DNA of 64,000 nt from the NCBI GenBank assembly GCA_963930775.1, contig OZ005689.1, positions 16,088,760 to 16,152,759 of the forward strand, given 5' to 3'. This DNA comes from Cliona cf. orientalis (taxonomy: Eukaryota > Porifera > Demospongiae > Clionaida > Clionaidae). The notes below the pieces were generated by a model that did not search any database, was not told where the DNA came from, and worked only from the letters and a program-made list of their open reading frames with translations. The position numbers and the translations under genes were made by a program. Of this stretch, positions 34,600 to 47,105 are shown piece by piece (the first letter of the stretch is position 1; every line of letters starts with the position of its first letter).

Positions 34600-35730
34600 T
34601 GAGGTATACGACTAGATAGAATTAAGTGTTGATCTTGATCCCAACAAATTTACTAGCCCAGATGGCATTTTCACAAAGTTGCTTGATGCCATATTATAGT
34701 GCACACTCTTACTAGCCTTGTCCCAAGATCGGGGAGACTGGGGATGAGGCTACACTCTTACCACAGTGTTTTTATTTAATCTATTTCTGATACTACTAGA
34801 TCTTTCCCTCATTCACAGAAGCTAAATTGCCCGTATTTTTTCAGTTCCTAATGCACCTATCAATATAATGCCCCACTACCCCCCTCCCGGGCGCTATAGG
34901 GGGCAACACAGGGGGATTGACATAGAAAACCAAGCCCCAGACAGGGGCATTTGACATGCATGTATCGGATATTTGTCAAATCCCCTATCATTTCCCCACC
35001 CTGGAAAGGGGGATAGAGTGGGGATTTGACAGACGAGGCTGGCCCCACCTTACGTGAAGTTGATGAGTTCATTAGTCAAATCCCCACCTTGCCCCTATGG
35101 TGCCCGGGAGGGGGGTAGTGGGACATTACATTGATAGGTGCATAAGTCAGTGATTTGACTGCTGCCTCCAACCATGGCCACCGTCCCATATCTCCATCTG
35201 CTCTATTGTAAGTTGCAAGCTTTTGGAGTGCCTTGTCCATCATTTGACTTCCTTTGTATCAACTCTTCCCTATCAATGAGACAATGCAGGGGAATTCCTG
35301 CCAGGTGTATACATGTAGATGCACCGCTTTAGCCTCATTAACTGTTACACATGACTGGTTAGCTACAGCAGCTTGAAATGGGCAACAAAATGTGTTCCAT
35401 TTTCTTCAATCTGAAGAAGGCATTCGACAGTGTTCTTCACTGACTCCCACTATATACATAGACTTGAAGGGATTGTAACAGCCCCGTAAATTGTGCAATG
35501 GATCCGAAGCTACCTTACCTACCACTCAGATCGTTGGTGGTGGTGGTGAGCAGTCATCTTCTCTGCCTGTTATCTCGGGATGCCACAGGGTTCCGTTCTT
35601 GGCCATTATTGTTCATAATAATAATACTATTATGAGATAGCCAGCCAGATTTCCACGGGCAGTCAGCTATAGATCTCATTCTTTGCAGACGATATTGCTC
35701 CTGGTATATCCGTCCTCTTTGATGCAAACA
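34600..35730 (+). pseudogene. decayed non-LTR reverse transcriptase
   Basis: Translated pieces in shifting plus-strand frames match reverse transcriptase blocks in order: DPNKFTSPDGIFTKLLDA near 34,640 (cf. K-GPDGI), FFNLKKAFDSVLH near 35,400 (cf. D-KKAFD-V-H), GMPQGSVLG near 35,580 (cf. G-PQGS-LGP) and SFFADDIA near 35,680, which contains the catalytic F-ADD. There are many frameshifts and stops. The catalytic ADD is still readable. Upstream endonuclease and 3' tail were not identified. A MITE (34,852-35,142) sits inside it. Confidence 0.8.
34852..35142. mobile_element. 291-base MITE with TAA duplication (PIF/Harbinger-like)
   Basis: TGCACCTATCAATATAATGC then CCCACTACCCCCCTCCCGGG is inverted at the right end. 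TAA flanks both sides (34,849-34,851; 35,143-35,145), the preferred target of PIF/Harbinger transposases. It interrupts the reverse transcriptase remnant between the GPDG and KKAFD blocks, so it is younger. Confidence 0.9.
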
Positions 35731-38039
35731 ATTATATCATCCTGAATTTTTGTTTCCATGTTTACTTTAGCTTTTATGTTATTCATGTAACCTCTGTAGC
35801 TATGTACAGAAAATTAATACTACCTATACTGATACTGAGCACAGACTATGGTCCCCAAATACTGAAGCAAGTTCGATCAATGAATCTATCGAGTTTCCGA
35901 CTCCCCTTAAGTCATCATTCATCAATCACCTTCTAGCTATTGTCGACAGGATTGTCAATTGTATATGCGGTGGTCTCGGCTGTGGTTGTATTTTGCAATG
36001 TACTCTATTATATATAAACCATGGTCTTATCCAGTTGATGGTGTGCATGGCGGGGGACAAGGGAAAGAGGGAAAGCTTCCCCCTAAGTATTTGATTTTAG
36101 TTAAGCATCGTAATAAATCACAAAAGCTAGCTACATCCCAAGGAAATTGGTGCAATACACTCATTTATCACACTTCCACCCGAAAGTTTGTCGCTAGATG
36201 AAACCGTGTAAACGTATCCATGGTGGTATACTATAGTATTGATTTTGTGCATAATAATTATTAATTTTGATATAAAATTTTATGGCAGGTCTAGCGTTGC
36301 TCTCATCTAATCCCACTACATGCATGCTTGCACCCACTTACCAACATGTTCTCGATAATAATTGGGTATCGTGGGCAATAACACACTATCACAATGCATA
36401 CGAATAGCTAGCTACATAAAACTGCTAGCTAGAATAAGTGTGTAGCTATATGGGCCAATGAAAACATAACTGTGTATATACCAGATCTAGTCTGTACACA
36501 TTTTTAGGGTATGCGGCCAACTATATAATATTATATCCATGGGAAAAGCCCGGAAAGAAAAATAATTACAACATCCCTGGTAACAAAAATGGGGTGGGGG
36601 TGTCTGTCCATTTAGAGAGTGCAAGGTCTAATCTGGTCAAGTAGCTAGATCTCTGATCAGCTCAGCAAGTTGCAGTAGAACTGCATAATAATAAATATTA
36701 TTATAATAGCTATAGCTACTCAAATAAAAATACTGAGACATGCGACAATAAATAATTATTAAATTAATTTGGATAGCTATAAAGAATCTTGCCATAAAAG
36801 AATATTTTCCTTCTAGCGTCAAACGATTTACTCGCGATCAACAACTGGTGGTAAAGGTCGCCAATTGATTTTATTGATCATGTGTAGCACACTGTAGTAT
36901 CTACTGAATGGATTTTATTCCAAGTTTATAGTACATACAGACTCCGAGTTACAATCCCGAATGTCTTACACGGTCAAGAGTTGATGGTCTTACGTTAATA
37001 CATTCATAGATGATAATATAGTACGTCCGTACTATATCATCTATGATACATTGCTAAGAGCACAAGCGTTCACATAGTCTAGCGCGCCACCCCCCCCCCC
37101 CCCCCCCGAGATTGGAGGATGTGGTTAGCGAGACTAGCGTTCACTAAATAGCTATTAATGTCTTGCCTCGGAGGTTTTATCTAGCCTATTATTGTACGCT
37201 TGGCGCTAATGTATACAGATAAAGTCATAACAGAATTGTAATGAAAATTTGCTAACATTACTACACGCGTACGTCTCCAACAACGCAAATCTGTGAGCAT
37301 ATGCTGACAGGATATGATAAAGAACAGACCTCGCCTCTCGCTTCGCTCGAGGCTCGGTGGCTAGCGCCAGCGCCTGCTTAGCAGGTTTCTCGAAACGCGC
37401 GGCGCTTTTGCGCTAATTGTTCGACAATGCGTCTCTATGGCCCGAGGCATTAAGGCCACATCTTTTGTGCACACGGACCTACAGTTCTGACCAATCCTGA
37501 GCCTTGTAGTGCGGACCTCTCTTCGCCCGCGCCGCGCGTTCAAAGCAATCGGGCTCATCCAAGGGTAGGTGGACTTTGCTGAAACTAGCGGAAACTGGAA
37601 CGGGAACGGAAACCCCTCCCCCTCGTACAATAGGCTCAAGTACCTGCACATGCGCACAATGTTGCCTATGACACACCTACTGAGTTATACCTAGCCTAGC
37701 CTGTCGGCACGCAGTGACATGTTACATTGACGACCTTTACCAACAATTTCTGATGGCCGTGGCCGGAACCAGAATGCTCGTGCTGTCCTTGCTCCATGTG
37801 TTAAAATTGGTACATCATGCACACAGGAGTCTTTGTAGTTTGTGGTCAAAATTGGGCACTATTAAGCGTTAAACTTTCCATCATCCTATAGCATACCGTG
37901 CCAATAAAATCTTATATACAATAGCTATACAGCAGCTGCTCTGTCCTGTATAGTTACTGTGGCAGGCAAGTGAAAGGTATACATGTACACACATCCGGCT
38001 GCATGCATGGTATCCTTAATAATTACTACAATATAATAG
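35731..38039. other. spacer with GC-rich patch; no supported gene
   Basis: Contains a small palindrome at about 37,010-37,047 (GATGATAATATAGTAC mirrored), a C run at 37,090-37,107 and a CpG-rich block at 37,320-37,680. Minus-strand frames in that block (65-98 codons) are arginine-rich and look like by-products of base composition. Confidence 0.35.
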
Positions 38040-38252
38040 CAGTGCCTCCAAGTAATATACGGATTCGTCACTGGTATTTTTACTGAATTCTGACCATAAA
38101 TACTGACAAAATTTCAAAAAATTTAATACTGAAAATTGGGAGAATTTAGTACATACATCATATATGGAGCCCTTTATTAAATATTAAAAATGCATGCAAA
38201 ATACTGCCAAAAAATGGGAACTGAAAGACAGGAGAGAAGCTTGGAGGCACTG
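38040..38252. mobile_element. CAGTGCCTCCAAG MITE, copy 2
   Basis: The ends CAGTGCCTCCAAG and CTTGGAGGCACTG, with TTTTTACTGAATTCTGACC inside, match copy 1 (13,202-13,417) in the opposite sense. The 38,258 element begins five bases to the right. The duplication is unclear here. Confidence 0.85.
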
Positions 38253-38257
38253 ATATA

Positions 38258-38868
38258 CCGTATACTTTCTAATATAGGCACCCCCAAAAAATAATTACAG
38301 ATCGTGCAGGCGCCTCCAATTAGAACTGAAAAATTCACGAGCAGGTCAAAGGGCGCCTAAATTAGGGCGGCGCCTAAGAGCTGCAATTAGAACGATTCTG
38401 GAAGTTTTGCCAGAGCACAAGCGCTATCACTAATCGGTCCTATTTAGTGGCAGTGAACATGACAGTGGCGAGAACAACAAAAATATGGTTCTAGTTTCAG
38501 TTCATTTTGGAACTTTCATTCTGATCGCTGAATCATAATTTCTCAAGTTGTCGATACTCAGTGTAGCCATCAGAACGATTGTCTCTAACTCCAGAAAGAC
38601 ATCAAAGTAGTTGGTAAGTGCCCAAATAAATGTAAGAGACAGCTTAGTTTGACATCTAAACCGCTAGCTTGATAGATCGTTCGACGGTACGGTACGGTAC
38701 GGTACTGCGGTATTGCCATATTGCACGTGGCAATACGTTCCAATTAAATAGGCGCCGCCTAAAATTAATTGATGTCCGGAAAGGCGCCTTAAATTAGAAC
38801 CGAAAAAAATTGCGCAGATCTCAAAGGGCGCCTAAACTAGGGTGGCGCCTATATTAGAACATATACGG
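38258..38868. mobile_element. 611-base TA-type element with GGCGCC-rich subterminal repeats
   Basis: CCGTATACTTTCTAATATAG is inverted at the right (CTATATTAGAACATATACGG), bordered by TA (38,256-38,257; 38,869-38,870). Subterminal copies of GGCGCCTAAATTAG-AAC occur on both sides, with GGTACGGTACGGTACGGTAC near 38,690. CCGTA termini are shared with the elements at 7,393, 19,319 and 42,858. Confidence 0.9.
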
Positions 38869-39036
38869 TAGATGGCCAAGAATGTGGCTCTACTGCAGAG
38901 GTGGACTTTTCAATATTTCTGTGACTGGTCCAGAGTCTCTTGAAGAAATCAATTCAGGTTGGCAATGTGTCAAGAAAACTGACTAACCCAAGAAGAGGTG
39001 GGTTTAAACTTTTTTCTTGGATTCTTTGTTCTATTC

Positions 39037-39240
39037 TATGGACAGGTTTTAATTGCGTAGTTTAATAAATGCGTTCTAGTCAAGTCAGGCCAAATTGCGA
39101 ATCCAATAATTGCGATGGACGACCCCGTACCGTACTATAGTATACGTGAATGTTTATGTTTGCGAATCTAATAATTGCGAAACATAGAAAAACTCGCAAT
39201 TCGCATTTAATAGATACTCGCAATTAAAACCCGACCTATG
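39037..39240. mobile_element. about 200-base MITE
   Basis: AGGTTTTAATTGCG near 39,045 is mirrored by CGCAATTAAAACCCGACCTA near 39,220. Interior words TTGCGAATC and ACTCGCAATT also repeat in both senses. The borders are approximate. Confidence 0.7.
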
Positions 39241-39644
39241 GTATACATTTTTGCTCACCATGCAGTTAGTACTGGATTCCAAGTTACTCACAGATAAATA
39301 TTCAACATTCTGTCTGTGTCCGCATTCCATTCCCGTTTATAGCATAATAATATTATTATTATACGCATGACGACCTTTGTCGAAAAATTAGAGACTATAT
39401 TCAATCATTCGGTAAAGGGTGCCGAATAATTAGAAGGGCCGAATTTTTTGAAGAAATACGGTAAGTTGTGTTGATTTGTAGTTTGCAATAATATAATATA
39501 ATTTGCCTCCACATAATGTTGAAATTGAAGATTTTCTTCATCGACATGACATTAACAGCTCAGTGGTGGAGGAAGACGGCTGTGACTGGGGGGCACAGTG
39601 GGTGTGTCACATGTCTACCCCAATAGAGATGTATTGAAGGACTG

Positions 39645-39930
39645 CAGGGGCGTGTCCAGCGGGGGGCTCAGGGGGCTGGAGCACCCCCCTAAGGTCTGGC
39701 ACAACAGCCAACTTAGTAGCTGTGTGACAACTATTGTTACTGATAAGCAACAACTGATAGCTAAGACCAATAATAAACTTACTGGACTCGCTCTAAATGG
39801 CAGTTTCTTGTTGCTACTAGGCCTAAAACAGCCTTCTTTGTCATCAAGCTGTCTTCAAGAACGCGTTAATGAGGGGCGTGGTCGACGTTTTTGGGGCGTG
39901 GCTAAAAATTTTGCACGCGCGCTCCGATAA
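39645..39930. mobile_element. degenerate relative of the GGATCCGCC element
   Basis: GCAGGGGCGTGTCCAGCGGG at the left and GGCGTGGCTAAAAATTTTGC then ACGCGCGCTCCG at the right follow the 30,035-30,376 layout. The 110-codon open frame over it is a by-product. Confidence 0.5.
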
Positions 39931-40226
39931 TATAATATAGCCTTGGTCCCAGTCCATTCTGTGTTCTTTAAAATTGAAAATGTGGACTCACCTGAGAACA
40001 AGACTAGGGTAACTCCCCATGCACGATTACGTGCTAACAATAACAATCGCACTGTGTCACTATACAACTTTAAAAACTTACATGTATTTTAATGATCTGT
40101 CATCACAAACTTTTTGAAAAAAAAAAAAAATACACACAGCTATTATTATTGTGCATTGGAATACTTGACAGGGTTTCACATAAACTTGTAACATGACACT
40201 GATACAAAAATTTAATTGGAAGAGAA

Positions 40227-43200
40227 TTACTTCTCTGGTGCAGGGGCTGTCCCTATATTTTGTCCTGGTCTATTTCGACGTCCCCTGAGGCGATTCAAGA
40301 GTGATCTCTTTTCCCTCTCTCCCCAACCCTCCTCTCTCTTGGATGATGGTGCTCCTTCTGATGCTCTTCTCTCTTCTTTACTTGCTCCTTCAGAAACATT
40401 CTCTCCAACATTTTAAGGAGCCTCCGGTAAACCGACTCTCTTTGCTCCTGAAATTAGTATGTGTGCACAAGTGTATGTGTATAGCCCCGTTTACACATAC
40501 AAGCTGGCTTAGACTAAACCGCTTTGGAATGCGCTTTAATCGCGTTTACACGTAGGCCCTTAAGCCAGCTTATGTAAGGGCCTTAAGCCAGCTTAGAGCG
40601 TTTACACATGAACAGTTTGTATAGCAACATATCCTAAACCGGTTTGAAACCGGTTTCAAACCACCTCCCAGACGTGGTTTACAAACCGGTTTAGAAGGCG
40701 ACTTGTAAAGCGGTTTAGCGCGTTTACACTAAGCCAGCTTAAACTAAGCTGGCTTCCAAACTGGTTTAATGGCCTAGTGTAAACGGGGCTTATGTACACA
40801 ATTTGTGCATGTGCATCTTATTGGGGGGACCCCTCTTGTTACTTGCATATTATGGGCATAGTTGTGGCCACCACTCCAATGGTTGCCAAAACCACAGCTG
40901 CTGGCTAACCTCAGTGGGCTCATTCCTCTCTTGTTCTGTGCTATGCTGCTCCAGCATTGCACGTATAACTTCTTCACCGCCACCCCTAGCCACCTCCATG
41001 GCTGTCAGACCCTCCTAGTGGTGGGGAAGGACATACAATGGCCACATCAGGGATATGCACATATACACTCTCTTGGTTAACTTCACAAGTTATAGAGGTC
41101 ACTAACAGAGTTATAGCAGAGTGAATAAACCATATGTGTTCATGCTTACACATCTACAGTTTCAATTCAATCACTATATTATAAATTGGCTATACCTCAT
41201 TTCTGATGTCCACTGCTGCTCCATAGCTGACCAATGCCTTCACTGCTTCTACTTTACCCCGTGCAGCAGCTTGATGGAGGGCAGTGTCACCATACTATAG
41301 CATAAACACTTCACTTATGATCATTCTCTGTCTACACAATCAATACTCCACCTCTGATGTGCATATTATGCTCTGTCTGTACAATAATTATTACATGGCT
41401 CTACCTTGTTTCTGGTGTCCACTGCTGCTCCATGCTTCACCAAGAGGTTGATTACTTCTACTTCACCCTCCGCGGCAGCCCGATGGAGGGCAGTGAGACC
41501 ATACTGTAACAAAGTATCAAGTTACTATTGTACAAACAGTGGCTGTAGTGGAGTTTCACCTCAGTAGTGATGTTGGGATCAGCTTTAGCCACTAGGAGAA
41601 CACTCACAGTCTCAGTGAAGCCACTGCCACTGGCCCATATTAGACCAGTCCAGCCGTTCTAAAATGATAAACATTTAATGAGCTACAAGTGGTGTTTGAC
41701 TATACACAGTAGTAATCAAATCACATCCAGGGTTTTATGCAGATTCTTGTTGAATGGGGTGAAGTTGTGCATGCAAGTACACAAATTTCTTATCCTTGAG
41801 ATACACATTGTTATGCTGAAATCTTAGCAATTTACTTCTAAAAATTATATTATCATAACTCGATGTTTTTCAGTCAAAGCTACAAGCTTATTATTGTTTT
41901 AATTATTATGCTGGGAGAGGGGGATCCCATGCCCACCCCCACCTCTGTATGAAACCCTGACAATGCATTGTTACACACCTATATACTGATATACCAGTAT
42001 TAGCTATAGTAGCACATCTAACTACATATCAGTGCTGCTATGAGCACTGGGCTAGCCTTGTCCTTAGCTCCACCCATCCTCTAACTCTTATATGTACAAT
42101 TCATTAGATTACTGAGGGAGTGCGGGGATGAGGCTGGTGCTGTGGAAGCAATGAAGTCACATCCAAAGATTATTTGGCACATTGATAGCCAGAAATATTT
42201 TGGGGAATTAAAAACTGGTTTCCTCATAACTGGCAAATAAATAAAAAATCTGCTGATAATTTTGATAACACCAATAATAATTTTAGCGGCATCAGCATGA
42301 CATTACCACTAAATTTTAATTCCCACAGTTTTGGTATTAGCTAGCTAATGATAAAAGGTTGTACATGTACTGCCGGAATGAAACTATGCAATACCATGAT
42401 AACACACACTAAATTAGCACTAGCATGGATAACAGTAAAACTATGCCCAAAACCCCACCCACAAGTTAACAGATAATCTTGATTAATTACCTCATTTCTG
42501 CCGAGGTCCACAGCTGCACTGTTGTCAACTAACATCTGGACTATATTGGCATAACCACGACAGGCAGCCCAGTAAAGAGCGGTCCGGCCGTCCTGTAGCT
42601 ACATAACATAACATTATCACATGTAGCTACATGTAGCTAGCTGACTGTGCTATAGCTACCGTTTCTTGAATATCAGTCCTGGCTCCAGCTTTTAATAACA
42701 AACTAGAGATTTCTGACTTCCCATCATAGCAAGCCCAAATCAAAGCTGTTTTCTCTTTCTGGAGGATAATTCATCCACATAATCAGGGAAGCCTATTAAT
42801 AGTGTACCAGTATTGTTATTGTTGACCCTAAATGTTATAAATCATCACATTCTATTACCGTAGAATCCTGTGATTATGCTCCCCCCCTTTGTGCATGCTA
42901 GCATTGGGCAAAAATGGGGAGGGGATTATACACGGCATCCTAACATTTCCGAGTGACGACCATTACCGACCATCAAATGCCACGAGGATGCACGATCTCT
43001 GTGCATTCTCTGGCTGTTTGGTGGGCAAAACCGATAAAGCAAGGCACTGTCATATGAAACAAATAGCTAATCTGGTAGTTGTAGCTATTGTTTTTACTAG
43101 GCTGATGGTCTGTAATGTCTGCATTGTACAGTCAGAGAGGGGGGGGGCTTATACACGAGATATAAATTAATTACCTATGCAGGAACTTGAGCTAAAAATA

Positions 43201-45731
43201 CAGGGGGGCTTATGCGCAAGGGGGGGGGGCGTAACCATGGGATTCTACAGTATTATACTACTCACATTATCTTGTTGGTCCACTTCAGCCCCATGCTTTA
43301 GTAGTACCCTGGCTGTTTCAACATGTCCACGTTGACATGCTTGGATCAGGGGAGTGTTACCGCCTTCATCCTGCATGAGTTTTGAGAACACACACTGAGT
43401 CACATACACAAATGTTTTAGATCATAATGGATGCACACATGTGGTTATAATATCACATTGAGATGGTGGGGGCAATAATTAACCCTCGGCGCATGCACGA
43501 GGGTTACAGTGGTCGTTTTGTGTGTCCGTTTTTCCAAGCTAGCTGCTACACACCTCGTTTGCAGGTCCAAACTGCGGTGTTATAAGGTTCCTTATGGTGT
43601 TCTAAACGCATGTATTGTGTGGATTCTGCTGAGAACACCTTGTTCGCCTGTTTTGATATCGTTTGTTGATGGTAAGATTCTTGACTTTTCCCCAAGCAGC
43701 ACTCAACATTCAAATTACACGAAAAATTATGCACTCTATCAACCCTCACCACATGCGATGAATAGTGAAAGTCTGGCCCACTAAGTGAAGCATGTGTCTT
43801 GAGCTCGCAGTTTGCACAGGCCTTTCTGGTGATAAAATGTCCTCCTGTACGATAGATTGTATAGCGCTATATATAATCTATGCCTCTACTTACTCAATTG
43901 TCTACCATGCCTGTTCAATGCAAAGATTGTGTATATGTGCTGACTACAGACAGATAGGCAACCGGTCCGGCTGAATGCTTTACCCCATATGAACAATAAT
44001 AGTACTAGCGCACTTATGCTGAGCACTTTGCACCATAGTGCTTCAAGATGTGAAACAACCTAGCTACTCTCCCCACGAAGGCTACTGAGAAAACCTCACT
44101 TGTCAGCACTGCAGTGCAGAGTTCCATAAAATAGCCACCATGATTATTGTTACTGTCAGCCATTGATCCTCTAATATGCTACCTATAACATTGTATTGCT
44201 GTTGCCTGCTTGTTCAACTAATGCCATATGCACGCAACACACATCTTACTGGAAGGTCCACTTGAGCTCCATACTTCAATAGCACTTCCACACACTCTGT
44301 CTCACCATCAAAGCTTGCCCAGTGAAGAGCTGATTGGCCATACTGTAGTGTAAGACCAGTCAGTATGAACAACATCTGCTGTCAATGCACACATATTAGC
44401 TATTGAGATTTTCATATTTTACCTTATCTTCGTAGTTCACATCTGCGCCAAGATCAAGCAGCACTGTGACCTATTCAACACATCCTGCCCAACATGCATT
44501 AATCAGGCCATGGTTGATATCTCCAGTCTATACGAGTACAGAGAATGCACACTAATGCTTATGCCACTTGAGGGTGTTAGTCCCTTCTATCAAGGATTTA
44601 AATAAGATAGGTACAGTATGGTACCATACAGACACGGGGGGGGGGAGTGCTTGGGTGCTCAAGTACCCCCCTCAACATACAGGCTTCTATCATCTGAGAC
44701 ATAGCTACCTCTAGCACCCCTGCTTCTAGCCAAAATGACATACATTTAACTAAAATTTGACTGATAATTAAAACCTGTCTGTAATTTGAGTTTCACTAAC
44801 TTTTCTATGTTTTTTAGTTACTTGCCTCATTTCATAGCAATTAAGTGGATGTGATTTCATAAAAGGGGGAATTTTCGCACGCGCTTTGCATGCAATTATT
44901 CAACTTAGCACTGCCTTTATTGGAGGCTCTGGATCCGCCCCTGATACATGCATGCATCATGCATATGCAAAATTCATGATTCCAAAAGGCTCATCGAACT
45001 TTCTGCACTGTGAAGAATATGCTACACACCCCTAGCAGAGCACCATACATGCACAACTTACAATCCACTCCTCATCATAGAGAGCGCGGCTGTCCAGTTG
45101 GACTTGAACTATGTTCTGCTGCTGGTAAAACCTGAGAGCCTTGGAATAAGACGCTGCAATCACAGATGAAACTTGCAGTGGGACTAGCCAGGTGATGATC
45201 AAACTCCCCCCCACAATCTTCTTAATGATAACCGTCAGTGGAGGGACGTTGAATTCTTTCGATCAATGCCGTCCAAAGTGTTTCAATGTAGCTCATGGTC
45301 ATGTCCGAAAATTTGGTTGTTCTACCGATTCTTAGCTTCACTTTGAGCTTACGAAATAGCTTCTTAGATTCTTTTGGTGAAAGTGATTGTTGACTGTCAA
45401 CTTCGCATTCAGAATCAGCATCAGAGTCATCTTCAGAATCATCAAAATCAGAGAGATCAATGAAATCGACAATCTTAGTGGTAAAAAAGAACCCAGAGAG
45501 CTGGTCCTTGTATTTTCTCACGAGCTTTCTTGCTGGATCCATATTGTCAGGTAGGAATGCTTCCGCCAGCTCTGCTAGAGGACCATAGTGATCGTAGCGC
45601 CAGAGCTTAGTCTCGGTTACGATATTGAACAGCTTGGTGAGGTCAGGAGCTTCAGGAATGCAGCATTCACTCTGGAAGAAGGACACCAAGAATTGATGAG
45701 CGTCACTCACTTTCACCTGTCTAGCTTCCAT
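40227..45731 (-). CDS. ankyrin-repeat protein, sponge-type N-terminal domain; one frameshift and one in-frame stop
   Basis: Exon 1 (45,731-45,061) starts at ATG 45,729-45,731 and encodes a helical N-terminal domain (LWRYDHYGPLAELAEAFLPD, an acidic Asp/Ser stretch, then GGSLIITWLVP, ending ALYDEEWI at donor GTAAGT). I recall this layout from sponge ankyrin proteins. The frame shifts at 45,243-45,245 (three G on plus): dropping one base links ERIQRP to PLTVIIKKIVGG. Ankyrin exons follow, mostly one repeat each and in phase 0: 44,527-44,423 (with TAG at 44,473-44,471), 44,342-44,250, 43,370-43,266, 42,758-42,660, 42,592-42,491, 41,658-41,560, 41,503-41,405, 41,294-41,196, 41,014-40,910. Typical cores are YGLTALHRAAAEGEVEVINL and NTPLIQACQRGHVETARVLL. 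A last charged exon starts at 40,447; its stop is at 40,295 or 40,227 depending on frame. Likely role: intracellular protein-protein binding. Introns hold several MITEs. Confidence 0.85.
40483..40790. mobile_element. 308-base AGCCCCGTTTACAC MITE
   Basis: AGCCCCGTTTACAC and GTGTAAACGGGGCT form inverted ends, with TAT on each side (three bases). The interior is built of AAGCCAGCTTA and AAACCGGTTT palindromes. It lies in the last intron of the ankyrin gene. Confidence 0.88.
42858..43250. mobile_element. 393-base TA-type MITE in an ankyrin intron
   Basis: CCGTAGAATCC at the left and GGATTCTACAG-like GGGATTCTACAG at the right are inverted, with TA at 42,856-42,857 and 43,251-43,252. Subterminal GGGGGGCTTATGCGC/GATTATGCTCCCCCCC pairs are also inverted. 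The structure resembles the 19,319 element. Confidence 0.82.
43480..43545 (+). repeat. dispersed repeat fragment (copy 2)
   Basis: AACCCTCGGCGCATGCACGA then GGGTTACAGTGGTCGTTTTG matches the word order at 2,320-2,400. It sits in an ankyrin intron. Confidence 0.5.
44634..44943. mobile_element. relative of the GGATCCGCC element in an ankyrin intron
   Basis: ACACGGGGGGGGGGAGTGCT at the left, and AATTTTCGCACGCGCTTTGC then CTCTGGATCCGCCCCTG at the right, follow the layout of 30,035-30,376. The borders are approximate. Confidence 0.6.
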
Positions 45732-46290
45732 GGCTGATCAAACTTCGACCTGAAGCAATGCAAATTGACGTTTGATCTTGCGCATGACAGTCTGGGTCAT
45801 TTCTAAGCCTGTAGTGATGAACATATGGCATTATTAGAACAATATCATAAGCCACATCGTTTGAAATCTCAGGTGCATTAAGGACTGGGAAGGGCAGCAA
45901 TGGCTACAACTATAGGAGCATTTCAGATCCTGATATCTCCACTTGTGAGCATCATTTATTGAAAGTGAAGGTATCAACAGAAAGTACTAGCCTTGCTCTG
46001 TCCAAAAACCGCAGTCACGCCCACTAAATGACGTCACTCACACTTTAGTGGCTTCCCGAACTGGTACACTACGGAGCCCTACTCTCGCAGAGGCGGCCCA
46101 CTTCTATACCCCTTGAGCCTGCCTTATCAACTTCTATACTTTCTTAATGACCTAAACTAACTTCTGAACGGAGCGCTTCTTGATAGCTAGCCCACGAAGG
46201 GAGTAGCAACTGAAAAGGTCGTTTTGATGGGGTCTAGAACCCACTATTAGGGCTTATAACTAGTTATGGGAAGTATTTCAAAACAACAGC
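45732..46290 (-). promoter_or_regulatory. upstream region of the ankyrin gene with a CRE palindrome
   Basis: TGACGTCA at 46,029-46,036 lies 298 bases upstream of the ankyrin ATG, with CACGCCCACT next to it (Sp/KLF-like). A nearby word (ATCTCAGGTGCATTAAGGAC near 45,868) recurs inverted near 51,632-51,655. Promoter function is inference from position and motif. Confidence 0.4.
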
Positions 46291-46292
46291 CG

Positions 46293-46700
46293 TTAAGCCA
46301 GCGGTCCAATTGTTGCAGACCCAGGAAGTGCATCCGGTGGCACATTCCAGTGCATGCAATTTTTGCCGTTTTTTATCTATTTTTCTTACTTGTTCTATCT
46401 AGGCCATCTTTCACTTCTAGGACTCCAAACACTACTACTTTCTGCTCGTTCAAGTCCCATAACCCGGAGACATTCATGAGCTCCGCGGCAAGCGCTTTTG
46501 TGCATGCTACTCGCAAGCGCTCACAAAAGTGCCTCGCGCAAAAAGTGGTACGTTTTGGTTCCCCTGGATGGATTCCAATGATTCAAGCACCATTCAATAG
46601 CTCTTGTGTTGCTCTACAGTATAAGACTGGAACGAAGTTTTTCCATCGAGCCGTTCCAGAGTTACACGGCATCAAAAATCAGAAAATTTCAGTACAACCA
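46293..46700 (+). repeat. left arm of a 5.1 kb inverted repeat
   Basis: TTAAGCCAGCGGTCC, CAGGAAGTGCATCCGGTGGC, ATTTTTGCCGTTTTTTATCT, GTACGTTTTGGTTC and AGACTGGAACGAAGTTTTTC recur inverted at 50,965-51,385. The 193-codon plus-strand frame across it resembles the frame of the other arm, but only because the DNA is a repeat; no domain is recognised. Confidence 0.85.
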
Positions 46701-47105
46701 CGTGGTATTTTCCATATGTTCTCGAAGCTTTATCGAGTCTGCCCAAGAACAAATCTTAAAGGACAAGAAAAAGAGTATTCCTTGTGTACTGCCAAGCTTC
46801 TAGGGAGGAGGCATCGTCATCGAGATGGAAGGATTCCTTCTCTATAGTCAAGTAAGCATATCTGAATGTTGGCCACGGTGAATAACCACCATGATTATCA
46901 TGACAAAGCGTGTGTGAGGCGAGTGTATCAGCATAGGTCCAGGGATGGGGGTGAGTCTTACCAGTGTACATCAGAGGATGAGCCTGTGTTAAAGCAACTC
47001 ACATTAAAGCTGAAAACTAATCTCGCGTGCCAGGATGGGGACAAGACTAGCTGAAAACCCCGAGCGTATACTTGCAATTGGGCGGTAGCTTAATAGTACT
47101 TAACT

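Noticed and set aside
37361..37657. 98-codon arginine-rich minus frame
   Set aside because: CpG-rich DNA lacking stops; no motif, splice site or start context.
46266..46847. 193-codon plus-strand protein
   Set aside because: Its middle is shared with the inverted repeat arm at 51 kb in a different context, and there is no domain or splice support.
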